Shown: positions 1 to 8,586, numbered from the stretch's first letter. The stretch is 64,000 nucleotides of DNA from Streptomyces marianii (GCF_005795905.1 NZ_VAWE01000001.1:8125501-8189500); one strand, 5' to 3'. Numbers and translations are program-made. Notes: a model not told the origin generated them from the sequence alone.

Positions 1-1
1 A

Positions 2-1324
2 ATGCGAGGCATCCACTCCGGCACCGCCGACGCCCCCGTCTGCGGCCCCTGCACCACGCCGGACGCCGAGCTCTGGCGCCCCTGTCCCACCTGCGGACAA
101 GCCGAACGGCTGCACGCACCGGGACCGTGCCCCCGCTGCACCCTCAAGCAGCGGCTCCACGAACTCCTCGCCGATGGCACCGGCTCCATAAACCCGAAGC
201 TACAGCTCCTTCACGACGCCCTGGCCGACACCGAACGGGCCGGCACCGCGATGCGCTGGCTCTCCCAGGGCATCGTCTCCACCGTCCTGTCCGATCTCGG
301 CTCCGGCCGCAGGCCTCTCACTCACAAGGCCCTGGACGAGCTCCCTGAAGGCAAGGTCGTCGAGCACATCCGCAGCGTCCTCGTCGCCACCGGAGCCCTG
401 CCTCAGAGAGATGAGCAGATGGTCCGTCTCGAACGGCACGTGAAGGACCTCGTCTCCTCCCACGCGACGGCCGAGGGCCGGAAAATCCTGCACCGCTACG
501 CGACATGGCACCTCCTGCGCCGGCTCCGCCGACGCAGCCGCGGCAAGGACATCACGCACTACCAGCTCACGGTCGCCCGCCAGCATCTGCGGGCGGCAGT
601 CCACCTCCTGGACTGGCTCGAAGAACATAACCTCACCCTGACCACCTGCCGCCAGGCCGACCTTGAACGCTGGATGACCAGCGACGACGCCCGCCACCGC
701 CCAGGCCACTTCGTGCGCTGGGCCCTGGCCCAGAAGATCGCCCGCGACCTCAGCTTCCCGGCCGAGCGGTGGAACGGCCCCTCCCAGGCCATGGACGACG
801 AAGCCCGCTGGGACACCGCCCGCCGCCTGCTGCACGACGACACCCTCAAACCCGAAGACCGCCTGGCCGGACTGCTGTTGCTCCTCTATGCCCAGTGGCC
901 CGCGGCGATCTCCCGGCTCACCATCGACCACATCGAGGAGACGGACGGAGCCGTCCACATCCGCCTCGGCGCCGTCCCAGTCGAGCTTCCCGCACCCGTC
1001 GCTGACCTGGCCCTGCAACAGGTCGCGGTTCGCCGCAGCCATGCCGTCCTCGCCCAGACAGACTCACCCTGGCTCTTCCCCGGCGGCCAGCCCGGCCGTC
1101 CGATCAGCGCCTGGGCCATGGGCGAGAGGCTCCGCAAACTCGGCATCCGGCTCGCGGAAGCCCGCTCGACCGCGCTGTTCCAGCTCGCCACCGAGCTGCC
1201 CGCCGCAGTCCTCGCCCGCACCCTCGGCATCGACATCACCGTCGCCGTCAAATGGCAGCGAGCCGCCGCCGGGGACTGGGGGGCCTACGCGGCCGAGGTC
1301 AGCCGCCGTCACCATGACGTCTGA
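2..1324 (+). CDS. Recombinase/XerD-like protein with N-terminal Cys pairs (possibly 5' partial)
   Basis: A 440-residue reading frame begins at the first ATG, two bases into the window, so its true start may lie upstream. Several CxxC pairs near the N-terminus (CGPC, CPTC, CPRC, residues 14-46) suggest a zinc-binding head. The middle is basic and helical, with an RRLRRRSR stretch near residue 173. The C-terminal third resembles the catalytic-core fold of the tyrosine-recombinase-like proteins common in Streptomyces accessory DNA, but I cannot find a convincing catalytic Arg/His/Tyr set. It may be a non-catalytic relative or a DNA-binding accessory protein. Its stop lies just before a GNAT gene, and an integrase remnant and an IS follow. 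Family assignment is from general resemblance only. Confidence 0.5.
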   Translation: MRGIHSGTADAPVCGPCTTPDAELWRPCPTCGQAERLHAPGPCPRCTLKQRLHELLADGTGSINPKLQLLHDALADTERAGTAMRWLSQGIVSTVLSDLGSGRRPLTHKALDELPEGKVVEHIRSVLVATGALPQRDEQMVRLERHVKDLVSSHATAEGRKILHRYATWHLLRRLRRRSRGKDITHYQLTVARQHLRAAVHLLDWLEEHNLTLTTCRQADLERWMTSDDARHRPGHFVRWALAQKIARDLSFPAERWNGPSQAMDDEARWDTARRLLHDDTLKPEDRLAGLLLLLYAQWPAAISRLTIDHIEETDGAVHIRLGAVPVELPAPVADLALQQVAVRRSHAVLAQTDSPWLFPGGQPGRPISAWAMGERLRKLGIRLAEARSTALFQLATELPAAVLARTLGIDITVAVKWQRAAAGDWGAYAAEVSRRHHDV

Positions 1325-1349
1325 ATCCAAAGGCAAGGGAGCAACACAG

Positions 1350-1859
1350 ATGCTGCTACGTGATGTTGAGTACGGCGACGTCGACGCCTACGTCCGGATG
1401 CGATGCGACCCGGTCATGATGGCCGAGCTGGGCGGACCGGTGCCTCGCGAAGGCATGGAGGCAAAGGTCCAACGTGATGTTCAACGGGTGGCAGCGGACA
1501 CCGACTGGACAAAGATGATCGTGCCCGATGAGGCCGAGCCGGGCGTGGTCGCGGGAACCGTGACGTTGTGGCCCCACGACGCAGACGGCGAGCGTATCTC
1601 CGAGATCGGCTGGATGGTGCTGCCGGAGTATCAGGGACGGGGACTCGGAAAGCAGGGCGTCCGCGCGCTGCTTGAACTGGCCCGCAACGACGGCCGGTGG
1701 GGCGTGGTACACGCATTCCCGGCGACAACCAACGCCCCGTCCAACGGCATCTGCCGCACGCTCGGCTTCCGATTCCTGGGCAAGCAAGACGTGCCCTTCG
1801 CCGGTCGAGTCCTGCAAACCAACCACTGGGCTATCGACCCTCGCACCGACCTGACATGA
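1350..1859 (+). CDS. GNAT-family N-acetyltransferase
   Basis: About 169 residues with the GNAT pattern: an N-terminal LRDVEYGDVDAY start typical of RimI-like enzymes, a central strand EIGWMVLPEYQGRGLGKQG (acetyl-CoA pyrophosphate loop Q/R-x-x-G-x-G/A, residues about 91-109), and a late N-x-x-S-N-G-I-C-R-x-x-G-F segment. It should transfer an acetyl group from acetyl-CoA to a small molecule or protein amine; the substrate cannot be read from sequence. I chose the ATG at 1350 because AAGGGA lies 9 bases before it. An in-frame ATG at 1314, overlapping the upstream stop, is possible. The stop overlaps the next ATG (ATGA), which may reflect co-translation or chance. Confidence 0.8.
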   Translation: MLLRDVEYGDVDAYVRMRCDPVMMAELGGPVPREGMEAKVQRDVQRVAADTDWTKMIVPDEAEPGVVAGTVTLWPHDADGERISEIGWMVLPEYQGRGLGKQGVRALLELARNDGRWGVVHAFPATTNAPSNGICRTLGFRFLGKQDVPFAGRVLQTNHWAIDPRTDLT

Positions 1860-2428
1860 TACATGTCCGCAGCACGCCGGGGACCCACGCAGGGCCTCGG
1901 GGGCGGGAGGCATTCGCAGAGTTCCAATACCCGACTCCACCATTAGCGATCTACCCGGCCGAGACCATCGAGGCTCACCGCGCCTTCATCACCCGTCGCA
2001 GGGCTGCCCGGCCCAGCGAAGAGTATCGGACCCCCACCGAGGAGGAATGGGACGCTTTCCTCAGGCACTTCGAGAAGCGCAAGGTCTCCATCGGCACCTG
2101 CGGCCGCGCGTTTTCAAGCCCTTGTGTCCATGAACACGCCTGCGTTCGTTGCTCGCTTCTCCGGCCGGACCCGGCCCAGCGCGGCCGGTTGGAGGAGATC
2201 CGCGACAACTTCGTCGCACGCATCGCCGAGGCCGAGCGCGAGGGCTGGCTCGGGGAGGTTGAAGGGCTCAGGGTCAGCCTGGCTGGCGCCGAAGACAAGC
2301 TTGCTCAGATGGACCGACGAGCTACCGGCGGTACGGCGATCGACCTCGGTATGCCGCGCATAGCCGCAGCTCGATCCACCCAGGCGGGGGGAACGGCTTC
2401 GCTGACGCAATCACTGGATGACCAGTAA
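1856..2428 (+). pseudogene. C-terminal remnant of a site-specific recombinase/integrase
   Basis: The frame from 1856 encodes about 190 residues whose core (YPTPPLAIYPAETIEAHRAF, then EEWDAFLRHFEKRKV, then CVHEHACVRCSLLRPDP and an EIRDNFVARIAEAEREGW helix) matches, from memory, the C-terminal tail of large Streptomyces integrase/recombinase proteins. Those tails follow the catalytic domain, which is absent here, so this is most likely a 3' fragment joined to the end of the GNAT gene. The Cys/His cluster (about residues 75-92) could bind zinc. One TTA codon (1943-1945) is in frame. It may still be translated through the ATGA overlap with the GNAT stop. Confidence 0.6.
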
Positions 2429-2885
2429 TGACATCCGGTTCGACTGCCAGCACTGTGGCGATGGCGGCCCGCTCGTGATCGTCCCCCGCATCGACGGAGC
2501 ACCACTTACCGAGCTGATCGACGGGTTCGAGATCGCCGCCGGGATGCAGCCCGCAGGCGACGCCTACGGCGGTCTGATTCCGGAGTTCTTCCGGTTCGGC
2601 CCGATGCCGGGCCACTTCCTCGGACGGTCCACGAACGCGATGGGGCCGAAGACACCCGTTCTCGATTGTGAATGCGGCGAGTGGGGATGCTGGCCCCTCA
2701 TGGCCCGCATCACCGCGACGGCCGACTTCGTGACCTGGGACGCCTTTGAGCAACCGCACCGCAAGGCCCGCGACTATGTGGCATTCGGTCCGTTTCAGTT
2801 CGACCGTCACCAATACGATGGCGTTTTGCGGGCCCTGACCTGCGTTCCGCGTAATTCGGGGGTTCTGGAGTCCCTACCGGGCTGA
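2418..2885 (+). pseudogene. Uncharacterised zinc-ribbon-like protein gene interrupted by the IS1634-type element
   Basis: The frame starts MTSNDIRFDCQHCGDG and has a second Cys cluster (DCECGEWGCWPL, about residues 75-86), so a small metal-binding fold is likely; function unknown. The insertion lies after codon 140, and the last 15 residues here are encoded by IS sequence. If the IS (2839-4836) and one copy of the 5-bp target duplication are removed, the frame continues through 4842 and ends at the TGA at 4880-4882, giving a protein of about 153 residues. The gene was therefore intact before insertion and has lost only its last 13 or so residues. The 3' exile is at 4842-4882. Confidence 0.65.
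2839..2857 (+). repeat. Left terminal inverted repeat of the IS
   Basis: CCTGCGTTCCGCGTAATTC, perfect reverse complement of 4818-4836. The target duplication CCTGA precedes it. Confidence 0.92.
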
Positions 2886-2995
2886 AGGTGCAGGTCAGCG
2901 GGCTGGAGGCTGGTGACGCGGGCAGATTCGCCTAGAGACGCGATTCTGCGGATTCGCCTGCGCTGACCTCGAGTTGCTCCGTAGGGTCTGGAGTC

Positions 2996-4723
2996 GTGTA
3001 TGTGAAGACGACGAAGCGGGAGAACAAGTCCGGCACGGTCCGGTACCTGCACCTGGCCCACAACGAGTGGGATCCGGTAAAGGGCCGGGCGGTCCCGAAG
3101 GTGCTGTTCACGTTCGGCCGTGAGGACGACCTCGACCGGGACGCAGTGAGGCGCCTGGTCGCGTCTCTATCGAGGCTGCTGGAGCCGGGTGAGGCACTGG
3201 CGTCGACGGCGGCGGGTGACCTGGAGTTCGTCTCGTCGGTCCCGTTCGGCGGCACCTATGTCCTCGATCATCTCTGGCGTCGGCTGAGGATCGACAGGAT
3301 CGTCGGGCAGGTCGGGCAGCCCAAACGGGGCCGGCGCCGGGACATGTCGATGACCGAGCGGGTGCTGTTCTCCCTGGTCGCGAACCGGGCCCTGGCTCCG
3401 TCGTCCAAGCTGGCCGCCGCGGACTGGGTCACGCACGACGTGCATGTCGAGGGCCTGCCGGCCATCGACGACGACGCCTGCTACCGGGCGATGGACTGGC
3501 TCCACGAGGTGACCGACGACCTGGAGAAGCGGGTGTTCGACGAGGTCGCGAACCTCCTCAACCTCGAGGTCGACCTGCTGTTCTTCGACACCACCAGCAC
3601 CTACTTCGAACTGGAGGAGGCCGACGGACCCGTCGCCCGCGACGACAAGGGCCGCCTCCTGACGGACGACCGCCCACCCGCTGAAGAGGACGGCGAGAGC
3701 GCGGATCAGGCCGGGTTCCGTGCCTTCGGCAAGTCGAAGGACTCCCGCGACGACCTGCCGCAGATCGTGATCGGGATGGCCGTCACGAGGGACGGGATCC
3801 CGGTCCGCGTCTGGTCCTGGCCCGGCAACACCGGTGACAGCAAGCTGATCCGGCAGGTCAAGGACGACATGCGGGACTGGACCCTCAGCAAGATCGTGTG
3901 GGTCACCGACCGGGGATTCTCCAGCGAACGCAACCGCCGCTACCTCCGCCAGGGCGACAACGCCTACATCGTCGGCGAGAAACTCCGCTCAGGCAGCCCG
4001 GAGGTGAAGGCCGCCCTGTCCCGCCAGGGCCGCTACGGCGAGATCGCCCAGAACATGCGGGTCAAGGAGGTGCGGATCTCCGACACCGAACGGTTCGTGA
4101 TCTGCCACAACCCCGAAGCCGCCACCCGTGACCAGCACATACGCGAACAACTCGTCTCCCAGCTCACGACCCTGATCGAAGACACCGACAAGCTCAGCGA
4201 CTTCAAGCGTGGCGAACTCCGCGGCAAGATCGCCGACAAGCCCGGCCTCAACCGCTACCTCCGCACCACCCCGTCCGGCAAGCTCCGCATCGACACCGCG
4301 AAGATCAAGACCGAGGAGAACCTCGACGGCAAGTACCTGCTGCGATGCTCCGACCCGGACCTGTCCGCCGAGGACATCGCACTCGGATACAAGCAGCTCC
4401 TCGAAGTCGAGCGGGGCTGGCGGGACATGAAGCAGATCATCGACCTGCGGCCCGTCTATCACCGGCTCGAGGAACGCATACGCGCACACGTCGTCCTCTG
4501 CTGGCTCGCCCTCCTGTTGATCCGCATCATCGAGACCAGCGCCGACGCGACCTGGACGACCGTCCGCCGCGAGCTCGACCGGCTCCACCTCGGTACGTTC
4601 ACCGGCCCTACCGGCCTGTTCCGCCAGGTCACCGCCCTCACCAAGCCCCAGAGGGACCTGCTGGCCAAGCTCAACATCCCCGCACCGAAGCAGATCATCG
4701 CGCTCGAACCCGCACCCCGCTGA
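2996..4723 (+). CDS. IS1634-family DDE transposase
   Basis: 575 residues, the full expected length for the family. The RNase H-like DDE core is visible: first Asp in LLFFDTTSTYFE (about residue 198), second Asp in VWVTDRGFSSERN (about 304), and the Glu region VERGWRDMKQI before the YHRLEERIRAHV helix (about 472-500), where the Y/R/E/K signature of IS4-like enzymes sits. It cuts and joins the ends of its own element. Start GTG at 2996 gives MYVKTTKREN, a usual N-terminus for this group. It is the only gene of the element and has no frameshift. Confidence 0.92.
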   Translation: MYVKTTKRENKSGTVRYLHLAHNEWDPVKGRAVPKVLFTFGREDDLDRDAVRRLVASLSRLLEPGEALASTAAGDLEFVSSVPFGGTYVLDHLWRRLRIDRIVGQVGQPKRGRRRDMSMTERVLFSLVANRALAPSSKLAAADWVTHDVHVEGLPAIDDDACYRAMDWLHEVTDDLEKRVFDEVANLLNLEVDLLFFDTTSTYFELEEADGPVARDDKGRLLTDDRPPAEEDGESADQAGFRAFGKSKDSRDDLPQIVIGMAVTRDGIPVRVWSWPGNTGDSKLIRQVKDDMRDWTLSKIVWVTDRGFSSERNRRYLRQGDNAYIVGEKLRSGSPEVKAALSRQGRYGEIAQNMRVKEVRISDTERFVICHNPEAATRDQHIREQLVSQLTTLIEDTDKLSDFKRGELRGKIADKPGLNRYLRTTPSGKLRIDTAKIKTEENLDGKYLLRCSDPDLSAEDIALGYKQLLEVERGWRDMKQIIDLRPVYHRLEERIRAHVVLCWLALLLIRIIETSADATWTTVRRELDRLHLGTFTGPTGLFRQVTALTKPQRDLLAKLNIPAPKQIIALEPAPR

Positions 4724-4738
4724 CCAGCACGAACACCA

Positions 4739-4765
4739 GCGCCTAGAGAAACGCCTCTCAGGCGC
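4739..4765 (+). terminator. Hairpin after the transposase gene
   Basis: GCGCCTAGAG (4739-4748) pairs with CTCTCAGGCGC (4755-4765) with one bulged C and a 6-base loop, 15 bases after the transposase stop. A plausible terminator without a T-run, as is usual in actinomycetes. Confidence 0.5.
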
Positions 4766-4817
4766 CCTCACCCATGTCCGCGCAGGTCAGACCCCAGATT
4801 CGTGACTCTAGGACGCT

Positions 4818-4836
4818 GAATTACGCGGAACGCAGG
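4818..4836 (-). repeat. Right terminal inverted repeat of the IS
   Basis: GAATTACGCGGAACGCAGG, perfect reverse complement of the left end. Followed by the second CCTGA copy at 4837-4841. Confidence 0.92.
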
Positions 4837-4929
4837 CCTGAGCACGGTGATCGGCTCCAACGTCGACGACACGCGTGCATGAGCGCCACCAGGCGCGGCC
4901 TGTTGAGCTAAGGGATGGGGAAGCGGTTC

Positions 4930-5454
4930 ATGGAAAGGTTCGAGACGGAGAGTCTGGCGCTCATGCCTGGCCAGAAGGTGCAGGTCAGGGTCCTCAGCCA
5001 TCACCCATGGGGTGTTCTCGTTGAGATCGTTGGTTACGAGAACGCTGGCCTGTCTGCCTCTATCGACATGATCCAGCAGTTCTCCCAGACCACGCGCAGC
5101 CACGACGAACTACTCGCACTCTTTCCACCCGTCGGTTCGCAGATCGATGCAGTGATCGAGCAAATCCACCGCTGGCATCCGCCGGTATCCGTTCGGCTCA
5201 CCATCCGACCTGCCGACCTGGAGTCGCTGGTCTGGAGCTGCGATTTCTGTGGTGAACCGATCACGTTGGGCTCAGGTGGAGACGCCCTCGTCCTGGACTC
5301 GCGCAGCAGCGACGGTCCAGGAAGCCACACCATCATCTCCCACCGGCACTGCCTGGCCGAGCGCATCCGCCCGGAGAACAGTGGAGAGCGGGCGCGAGCA
5401 TTGAAGATCGGGAAGATGTGCCGAGGTCGTGAGGCCCGCGCCTGCCGGCAATGA
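4930..5454 (+). CDS. Hypothetical protein with S1-like N-terminal region and Cys pair
   Basis: About 174 residues. The N-terminal third (LMPGQKVQVRVLSHHPWGVL then VEIVGYENAGLSASID) has the spacing of an S1/OB-fold strand pattern with a basic-aromatic face. The centre carries WSCDFCGEPITL and a later HRHCL, a possible treble-clef or zinc site. I do not know its function. GGGGAAG at 4917-4923 supports the ATG at 4930; an upstream in-frame ATG at 4915 has no separate ribosome site. It sits just outside the right end of the IS and is not truncated by it. Confidence 0.55.
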   Translation: MERFETESLALMPGQKVQVRVLSHHPWGVLVEIVGYENAGLSASIDMIQQFSQTTRSHDELLALFPPVGSQIDAVIEQIHRWHPPVSVRLTIRPADLESLVWSCDFCGEPITLGSGGDALVLDSRSSDGPGSHTIISHRHCLAERIRPENSGERARALKIGKMCRGREARACRQ

Positions 5455-5501
5455 TTCCGATGTTCCTCAACCCCCGTATCGCGTTCGGCGCCATCTGGCG
5501 G

Positions 5502-6134
5502 CTACCTGTCCGCGCCCGTATCGGATGAGGTGCTCGGCCGCGTGGCGTCCCTGAACTTCTTCGGTACCTGGGAGTGCAGCGACGGATCGGCCGCGACGGC
5601 ACTGCGGTAGGCGGTCCGCGCCTCGCCGTCCCGGCCCTTCCTCGACAGCGTGTCGCCGAGCTGGAAATGGGCCGTCGACGCCTTCGGATTGTTGGCGACG
5701 GCCCGCTCCAGCAACGTGATCGCCCGGTCGGGATCACTCGTCTTGAGCAACACGGCCTGGTTGAGGAGGGCCGAGGTGAACGAAGGGTCGATCTTCAGCG
5801 CGGCCACGTAGGCCTTCAGGGCCTCGTCCGGCCTGCCGTCCCGCGCGGAGACGACGCCCACGTTGTACCAGGCGAGCTTGTTGCGCGGTTCCATCTCCAG
5901 GACCCGTTTGTAGGTGGCCTCCGCTCCGTCGAAGTCCTTGTGCTGTGCCTGCACATGGCCGGCCTGCAGCAGTGCGTGCGCCGTGAGCGGGGTGAGGGGT
6001 GCCTCTTCGGACTTGCCGTCCGGGGTGGTCGCGGGGTGGGACATGACCGCCCAGGTGACCGCCCCGGCGGCGACCGCGGCCGATGCGCCGAGGCCTGTCC
6101 ACAATCGCCAACTTTTCACTTGGCCACATCTCAT
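5502..6134 (-). CDS. Membrane-anchored TPR protein
   Basis: 210 residues: a short basic N-terminus, one hydrophobic segment (about residues 11-31, LWTGLGASAAVAAGAVTWAV), then a linker and three to four tetratricopeptide units from about residue 52. One unit is recognisable as GAEATYKRVLEMEPRNKLAWYNVGV, another as ALKAYVAALKIDPSFTSALLN. The arrangement predicts an anchored protein with the TPR domain outside the membrane as a protein-protein scaffold; partners are unknown. The C-terminus is a Ser/Thr-rich tail. It stands alone, with no co-directional neighbour within 700 bases. Confidence 0.75.
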   Translation of the reverse strand: MRCGQVKSWRLWTGLGASAAVAAGAVTWAVMSHPATTPDGKSEEAPLTPLTAHALLQAGHVQAQHKDFDGAEATYKRVLEMEPRNKLAWYNVGVVSARDGRPDEALKAYVAALKIDPSFTSALLNQAVLLKTSDPDRAITLLERAVANNPKASTAHFQLGDTLSRKGRDGEARTAYRSAVAADPSLHSQVPKKFRDATRPSTSSDTGADR

Positions 6135-6870
6135 GGGGTGGGAGCGGCCGTCCGGTTGCCGCCGGACGGCCGCAGGAGGGATGTCGGGGACGGTGCCGAC
6201 GGGAGGGAACCGGAACCACCGTCACTGCCGCCAAAGTTACGAGTTGTTCCGGTATGTCGTCAGCTGTCATGGGCACTTGAGGCGAACAGACCACCCGAAC
6301 GTACGCACTCCGGTACCGGTCACACGCGATTCCCGTGATCGTGAAACTGGCTCAGGAGATCGCCCGCGAGGTGCTCACGCCGTGGGGGAGGCCGGTCCGG
6401 CGGGAGTCGTTGGCCGGGAGCCGGACCGCTTCGGCAGCCGTCGGCCGGGGCGCGGTGAGCGGTACGTGCGGCCGTCCGGCGTACAAAAGTCACGAGACGG
6501 CACGGGATCCCGTCCGTTCGATCAAGGGAGTTCGTCGAAGGGTGGATGGCCGCCGGCAGGAGCGGTGCGATCCGGGCACCGGGGAGGCGTTGACACGGAG
6601 CGGGAACGCATAGCCGCGGACGAGGCCCGAGCGGCGCGTGGGTTGCGGTTCTCGCAGCTGCCGGGGCGTGTCCGGTGGGACGGCATGGTCGAGGAACGGC
6701 CGGCCGTTGACGCACGAACCGGCGCGGTTCGCGTACGACCCGGACGAGTGGCTCGTTCGCACCCGCCTGTGAGCCGTCGTGTTGTGACGGCAGGCGATCG
6801 TGTCCGGCCCGTGCGCCTGAGGTGGTCGGGCGAGTGCCGGGTCCGAGGCGCACGCCGCTTCGCGGACCGC
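6135..6870. other. No confident gene; probably decayed DNA
   Basis: About 735 bases between the TPR gene and the DUF6126 gene. Open frames exist in most phases but look like high-GC shadows rich in Arg/Pro/Ala. One short plus-strand phase ending near 6770 (PARFAYDPDEWLVRTRL then stop) has protein-like composition and could be the tail of a decayed gene, but it has no matching head. The first 150 bases should hold the TPR gene promoter. Confidence 0.4.
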
Positions 6871-7011
6871 CTACTTCGCGCCGACGGAGAACAGCAGGTA
6901 GAGGAAGCCAGCCACGAGGTGCCCCGCCACGATGTAGGCGAACAGGCGCAGCGCGAACCCCTTGGGGAACCGGCCGTCCCCGCGTTCGACACCCGTCTTC
7001 TCACTCGGCAC
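6871..7011 (-). CDS. DUF6126-type small membrane protein
   Basis: A 46-residue frame starting with GTG at 7011 and ending TAG at 6871. After a charged N-terminus (MPSEKTGVERGDGRFPKG) comes one transmembrane helix (ALRLFAYIVAGHLVAGFLYL) and the short tail LFSVGAK. This matches the DUF6126 proteins I know from Streptomyces, which sit behind XRE-cupin regulators. The start overlaps the end of the regulator gene by 11 bases in another frame, so translation is probably coupled; GGAG lies 7-10 bases before the GTG. Function is unknown; a membrane partner or effector of the regulator is an inference. Confidence 0.75.
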   Translation of the reverse strand: MPSEKTGVERGDGRFPKGFALRLFAYIVAGHLVAGFLYLLFSVGAK

Positions 7012-7696
7012 GGTCGTCTCCTTCGGGAGGGCTCGTGCGCCGTCCGGCGCCGAGCGAGGTCGGACGCTCCCCGCCTCCTACGCACAGATCACTCGCGTGG
7101 CTCTGCAGGAGGGTGTGGACGAAGAGGAGGTCCGCGCCCCCCGGCGACACGGCGCTGATCCGGTGGGGGGTTTGGCTGTCGTAGTGGGCGGAGTCGCCCG
7201 GCTCGAGGGTGTGCTCCTTGCCGCCGAGCGTGAGCCGGAGCCGGCCCGTGAGCACGTGGAGCCACTCCTCGCCGGCGTGGACCCGGACCAGCACGTCCCG
7301 GACGGTCCGCGGGACGTGCAAGCGGAGCGCCTGCATCGCGCGCTGTGAGCCGCCGGCCTGCCGGTAGGTCCACCCGTCCGCTCCCACCGACCCCGTCACC
7401 GAGGCCCGGATGACGGGGTCCCGCTCGGGAGGGGTCTCGCCGAGCAGATCGGAGACCGTGGTGCCGTAGATGCGGGCCAGAGTCAGCAGCATGGGCAGCG
7501 ACGGCTGGCGCTGCCCGGTCTCCAGTCGGGAGAGGTGCGCCGGGGACAGCCCCAGCCGCAGTGCGGCGGCCTCAACGGTGAGGCCGCTGCGTTTGCGCAG
7601 GTCCCGGAGCTGTGATGCGACACTGGAGAGTGCGGCACTCGTCTCCCCGGTGTTCCTCGCCGTGGTGTCTTCGGGCATGCCGCCATTGAGCCACAC
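7001..7696 (-). CDS. XRE-family regulator with C-terminal cupin domain
   Basis: 231 residues. Helix-turn-helix of the XRE type at about residues 26-85 (LRDLRKRSGLTVEAAALRLG then SPAHLSRLETGQRQPSL), followed by a cupin barrel at about 110-200 (HAGEEWLHVLTGRLRLTLGG, then LEPGDSAHYDSQTPHRI) that normally senses a small ligand. Typical of SutR/PuuR-like repressors. GTG at 7696 is preceded by GAGGGA; the ATG at 7678 has no ribosome site. Three evenly spaced GGCAA/TTGCC half-sites lie 14-38 bases before the start, so it likely represses itself and the coupled DUF6126 gene. No divergent target gene survives on the other side. Confidence 0.88.
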   Translation of the reverse strand: MWLNGGMPEDTTARNTGETSAALSSVASQLRDLRKRSGLTVEAAALRLGLSPAHLSRLETGQRQPSLPMLLTLARIYGTTVSDLLGETPPERDPVIRASVTGSVGADGWTYRQAGGSQRAMQALRLHVPRTVRDVLVRVHAGEEWLHVLTGRLRLTLGGKEHTLEPGDSAHYDSQTPHRISAVSPGGADLLFVHTLLQSHASDLCVGGGERPTSLGAGRRTSPPEGDDRAE

Positions 7697-7709
7697 TCAT
7701 TCCCTCTGG

Positions 7710-7734
7710 GGCAAATGTCTTGCCTCAGAGGCAA
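7710..7734. promoter_or_regulatory. Probable XRE operator: three half-sites at 10-bp spacing
   Basis: GGCAA (7710-7714), TTGCC (7720-7724) and GGCAA (7730-7734) start exactly 10 bases apart. They form two overlapping inverted repeats, including the perfect palindrome TTGCCTCAGAGGCAA (7720-7734). Position directly upstream of the XRE-cupin gene suggests autoregulation. Confidence 0.7.
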
Positions 7735-8289
7735 GGGGCTGCGCTCCGAGGGCCCTGCCGATGTCGCAGCGTTGCCGGATCGTGCGCCCCCGAGCTCTCC
7801 GGAAGTCGCACGGGCCGGACTGCGGCCCCTGCTTCCGCGGCCCCTGCTTCCGCCGCCCCGGCGGCCGGCCGACGAGCTTGCGTCGACGTTCCGTTGCCCG
7901 GCCGGCAACGAGGGGACGGGTGGGGCCGGGAGCGGAGGGAGGTCCGGAAGCGAGTCCTCGGCGCGTTGAGCGCGCGATCAACGGAGCCGTCGGCGGCAGT
8001 CAGTCGCCGTTCCCCCGATGCTGTCACGGCTCCACGCCGTGGTCCTCAAGGGGCACCCACCGGGCACGCTTCTGGGCGGGCCGGGGGTGGAGGCCGACGG
8101 ATCCCGAGGCGACGTCCCGCGTGGGGCGACCGAGGTCCCCCGGGGCCGGCGCGTACGGCTTTCCGCCGGCCGTCCGATGCCCGGGACAGCAGGACCGCAG
8201 CCGTGGCTGCCTCGTCCGACGGCTCGGGAGACCGCTCGACGGCGGCGCCGCGCGCCAGTGAGGCGCCCGTGCGCGGCCGGCTCCCTCGC
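7735..8289. other. No gene recognised
   Basis: About 555 bases of very GC-rich sequence between the XRE operator and the 3' end of the whiB gene. Long frames in all phases are low-complexity Arg/Pro/Gly/Ala and have no start with a ribosome site or a known motif. A tandem CCTGCTTCCG motif occurs near 7828-7850. A gene once divergent from the XRE regulator may have decayed here. Confidence 0.4.
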
Positions 8290-8586
8290 TCAGCCGGCGC
8301 GCCGGCGGGCCGCATCGAGCGCGCGACGCCAGGAGGCGACGTGCGGGGACCGGCGCAGCAGCGCGCGACGTTCCCGCTCGGTCATGCCGCCCCACACGCC
8401 GAACCGGACCCCGGTGTCGAGTGCTTCGGCCAGGCACTCGGTCTGAACCGGACACGTCGCGCAGATCGCCTTGGCCTTGTTCTGCTGGGTGGCCTCGGCG
8501 AACAGCTCGTCCGCCTCACTGCCGCTGCAGGCCGCCCGCTCCCGCCAGTGCTCCCCCGACTCCATACCGGGCTTCCCCTCTTCCAT
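8290..8586 (-). CDS. WhiB-family iron-sulfur transcription factor
   Basis: 98 residues with the four cluster-binding cysteines in the family arrangement (C20, then C42-x-x-C45-x5-C51 in ICATCPVQTEC) and the GVWGG turn followed by a basic helix (TERERRALLRR) that contacts DNA. WhiB-like proteins bind a 4Fe-4S cluster and usually act with the principal sigma factor on developmental, stress or antibiotic genes. Which Wbl subgroup this belongs to cannot be decided by eye. GGGAAG lies about 9 bases before the ATG. It is monocistronic. Confidence 0.92.
   Translation of the reverse strand: MEEGKPGMESGEHWRERAACSGSEADELFAEATQQNKAKAICATCPVQTECLAEALDTGVRFGVWGGMTERERRALLRRSPHVASWRRALDAARRRAG

Larger units (their letters stand above)
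2839..4836 (+). mobile_element. IS1634-family insertion sequence, complete, 1998 bp
   Basis: A single transposase gene lies between perfect 19-bp terminal inverted repeats (2839-2857 and 4818-4836). Immediately outside are identical CCTGA pentamers (2834-2838 and 4837-4841), the expected target-site duplication. Perfect ends, a duplicated target and an unbroken transposase indicate recent transposition and probable activity. Size and transposase type fit the IS1634 family. Confidence 0.9.

Noticed and set aside
200..1042. Long minus-strand frame opposite the recombinase-like gene
   Set aside because: Composition follows the antisense of a GC-rich gene, no ribosome site or motif; a shadow.
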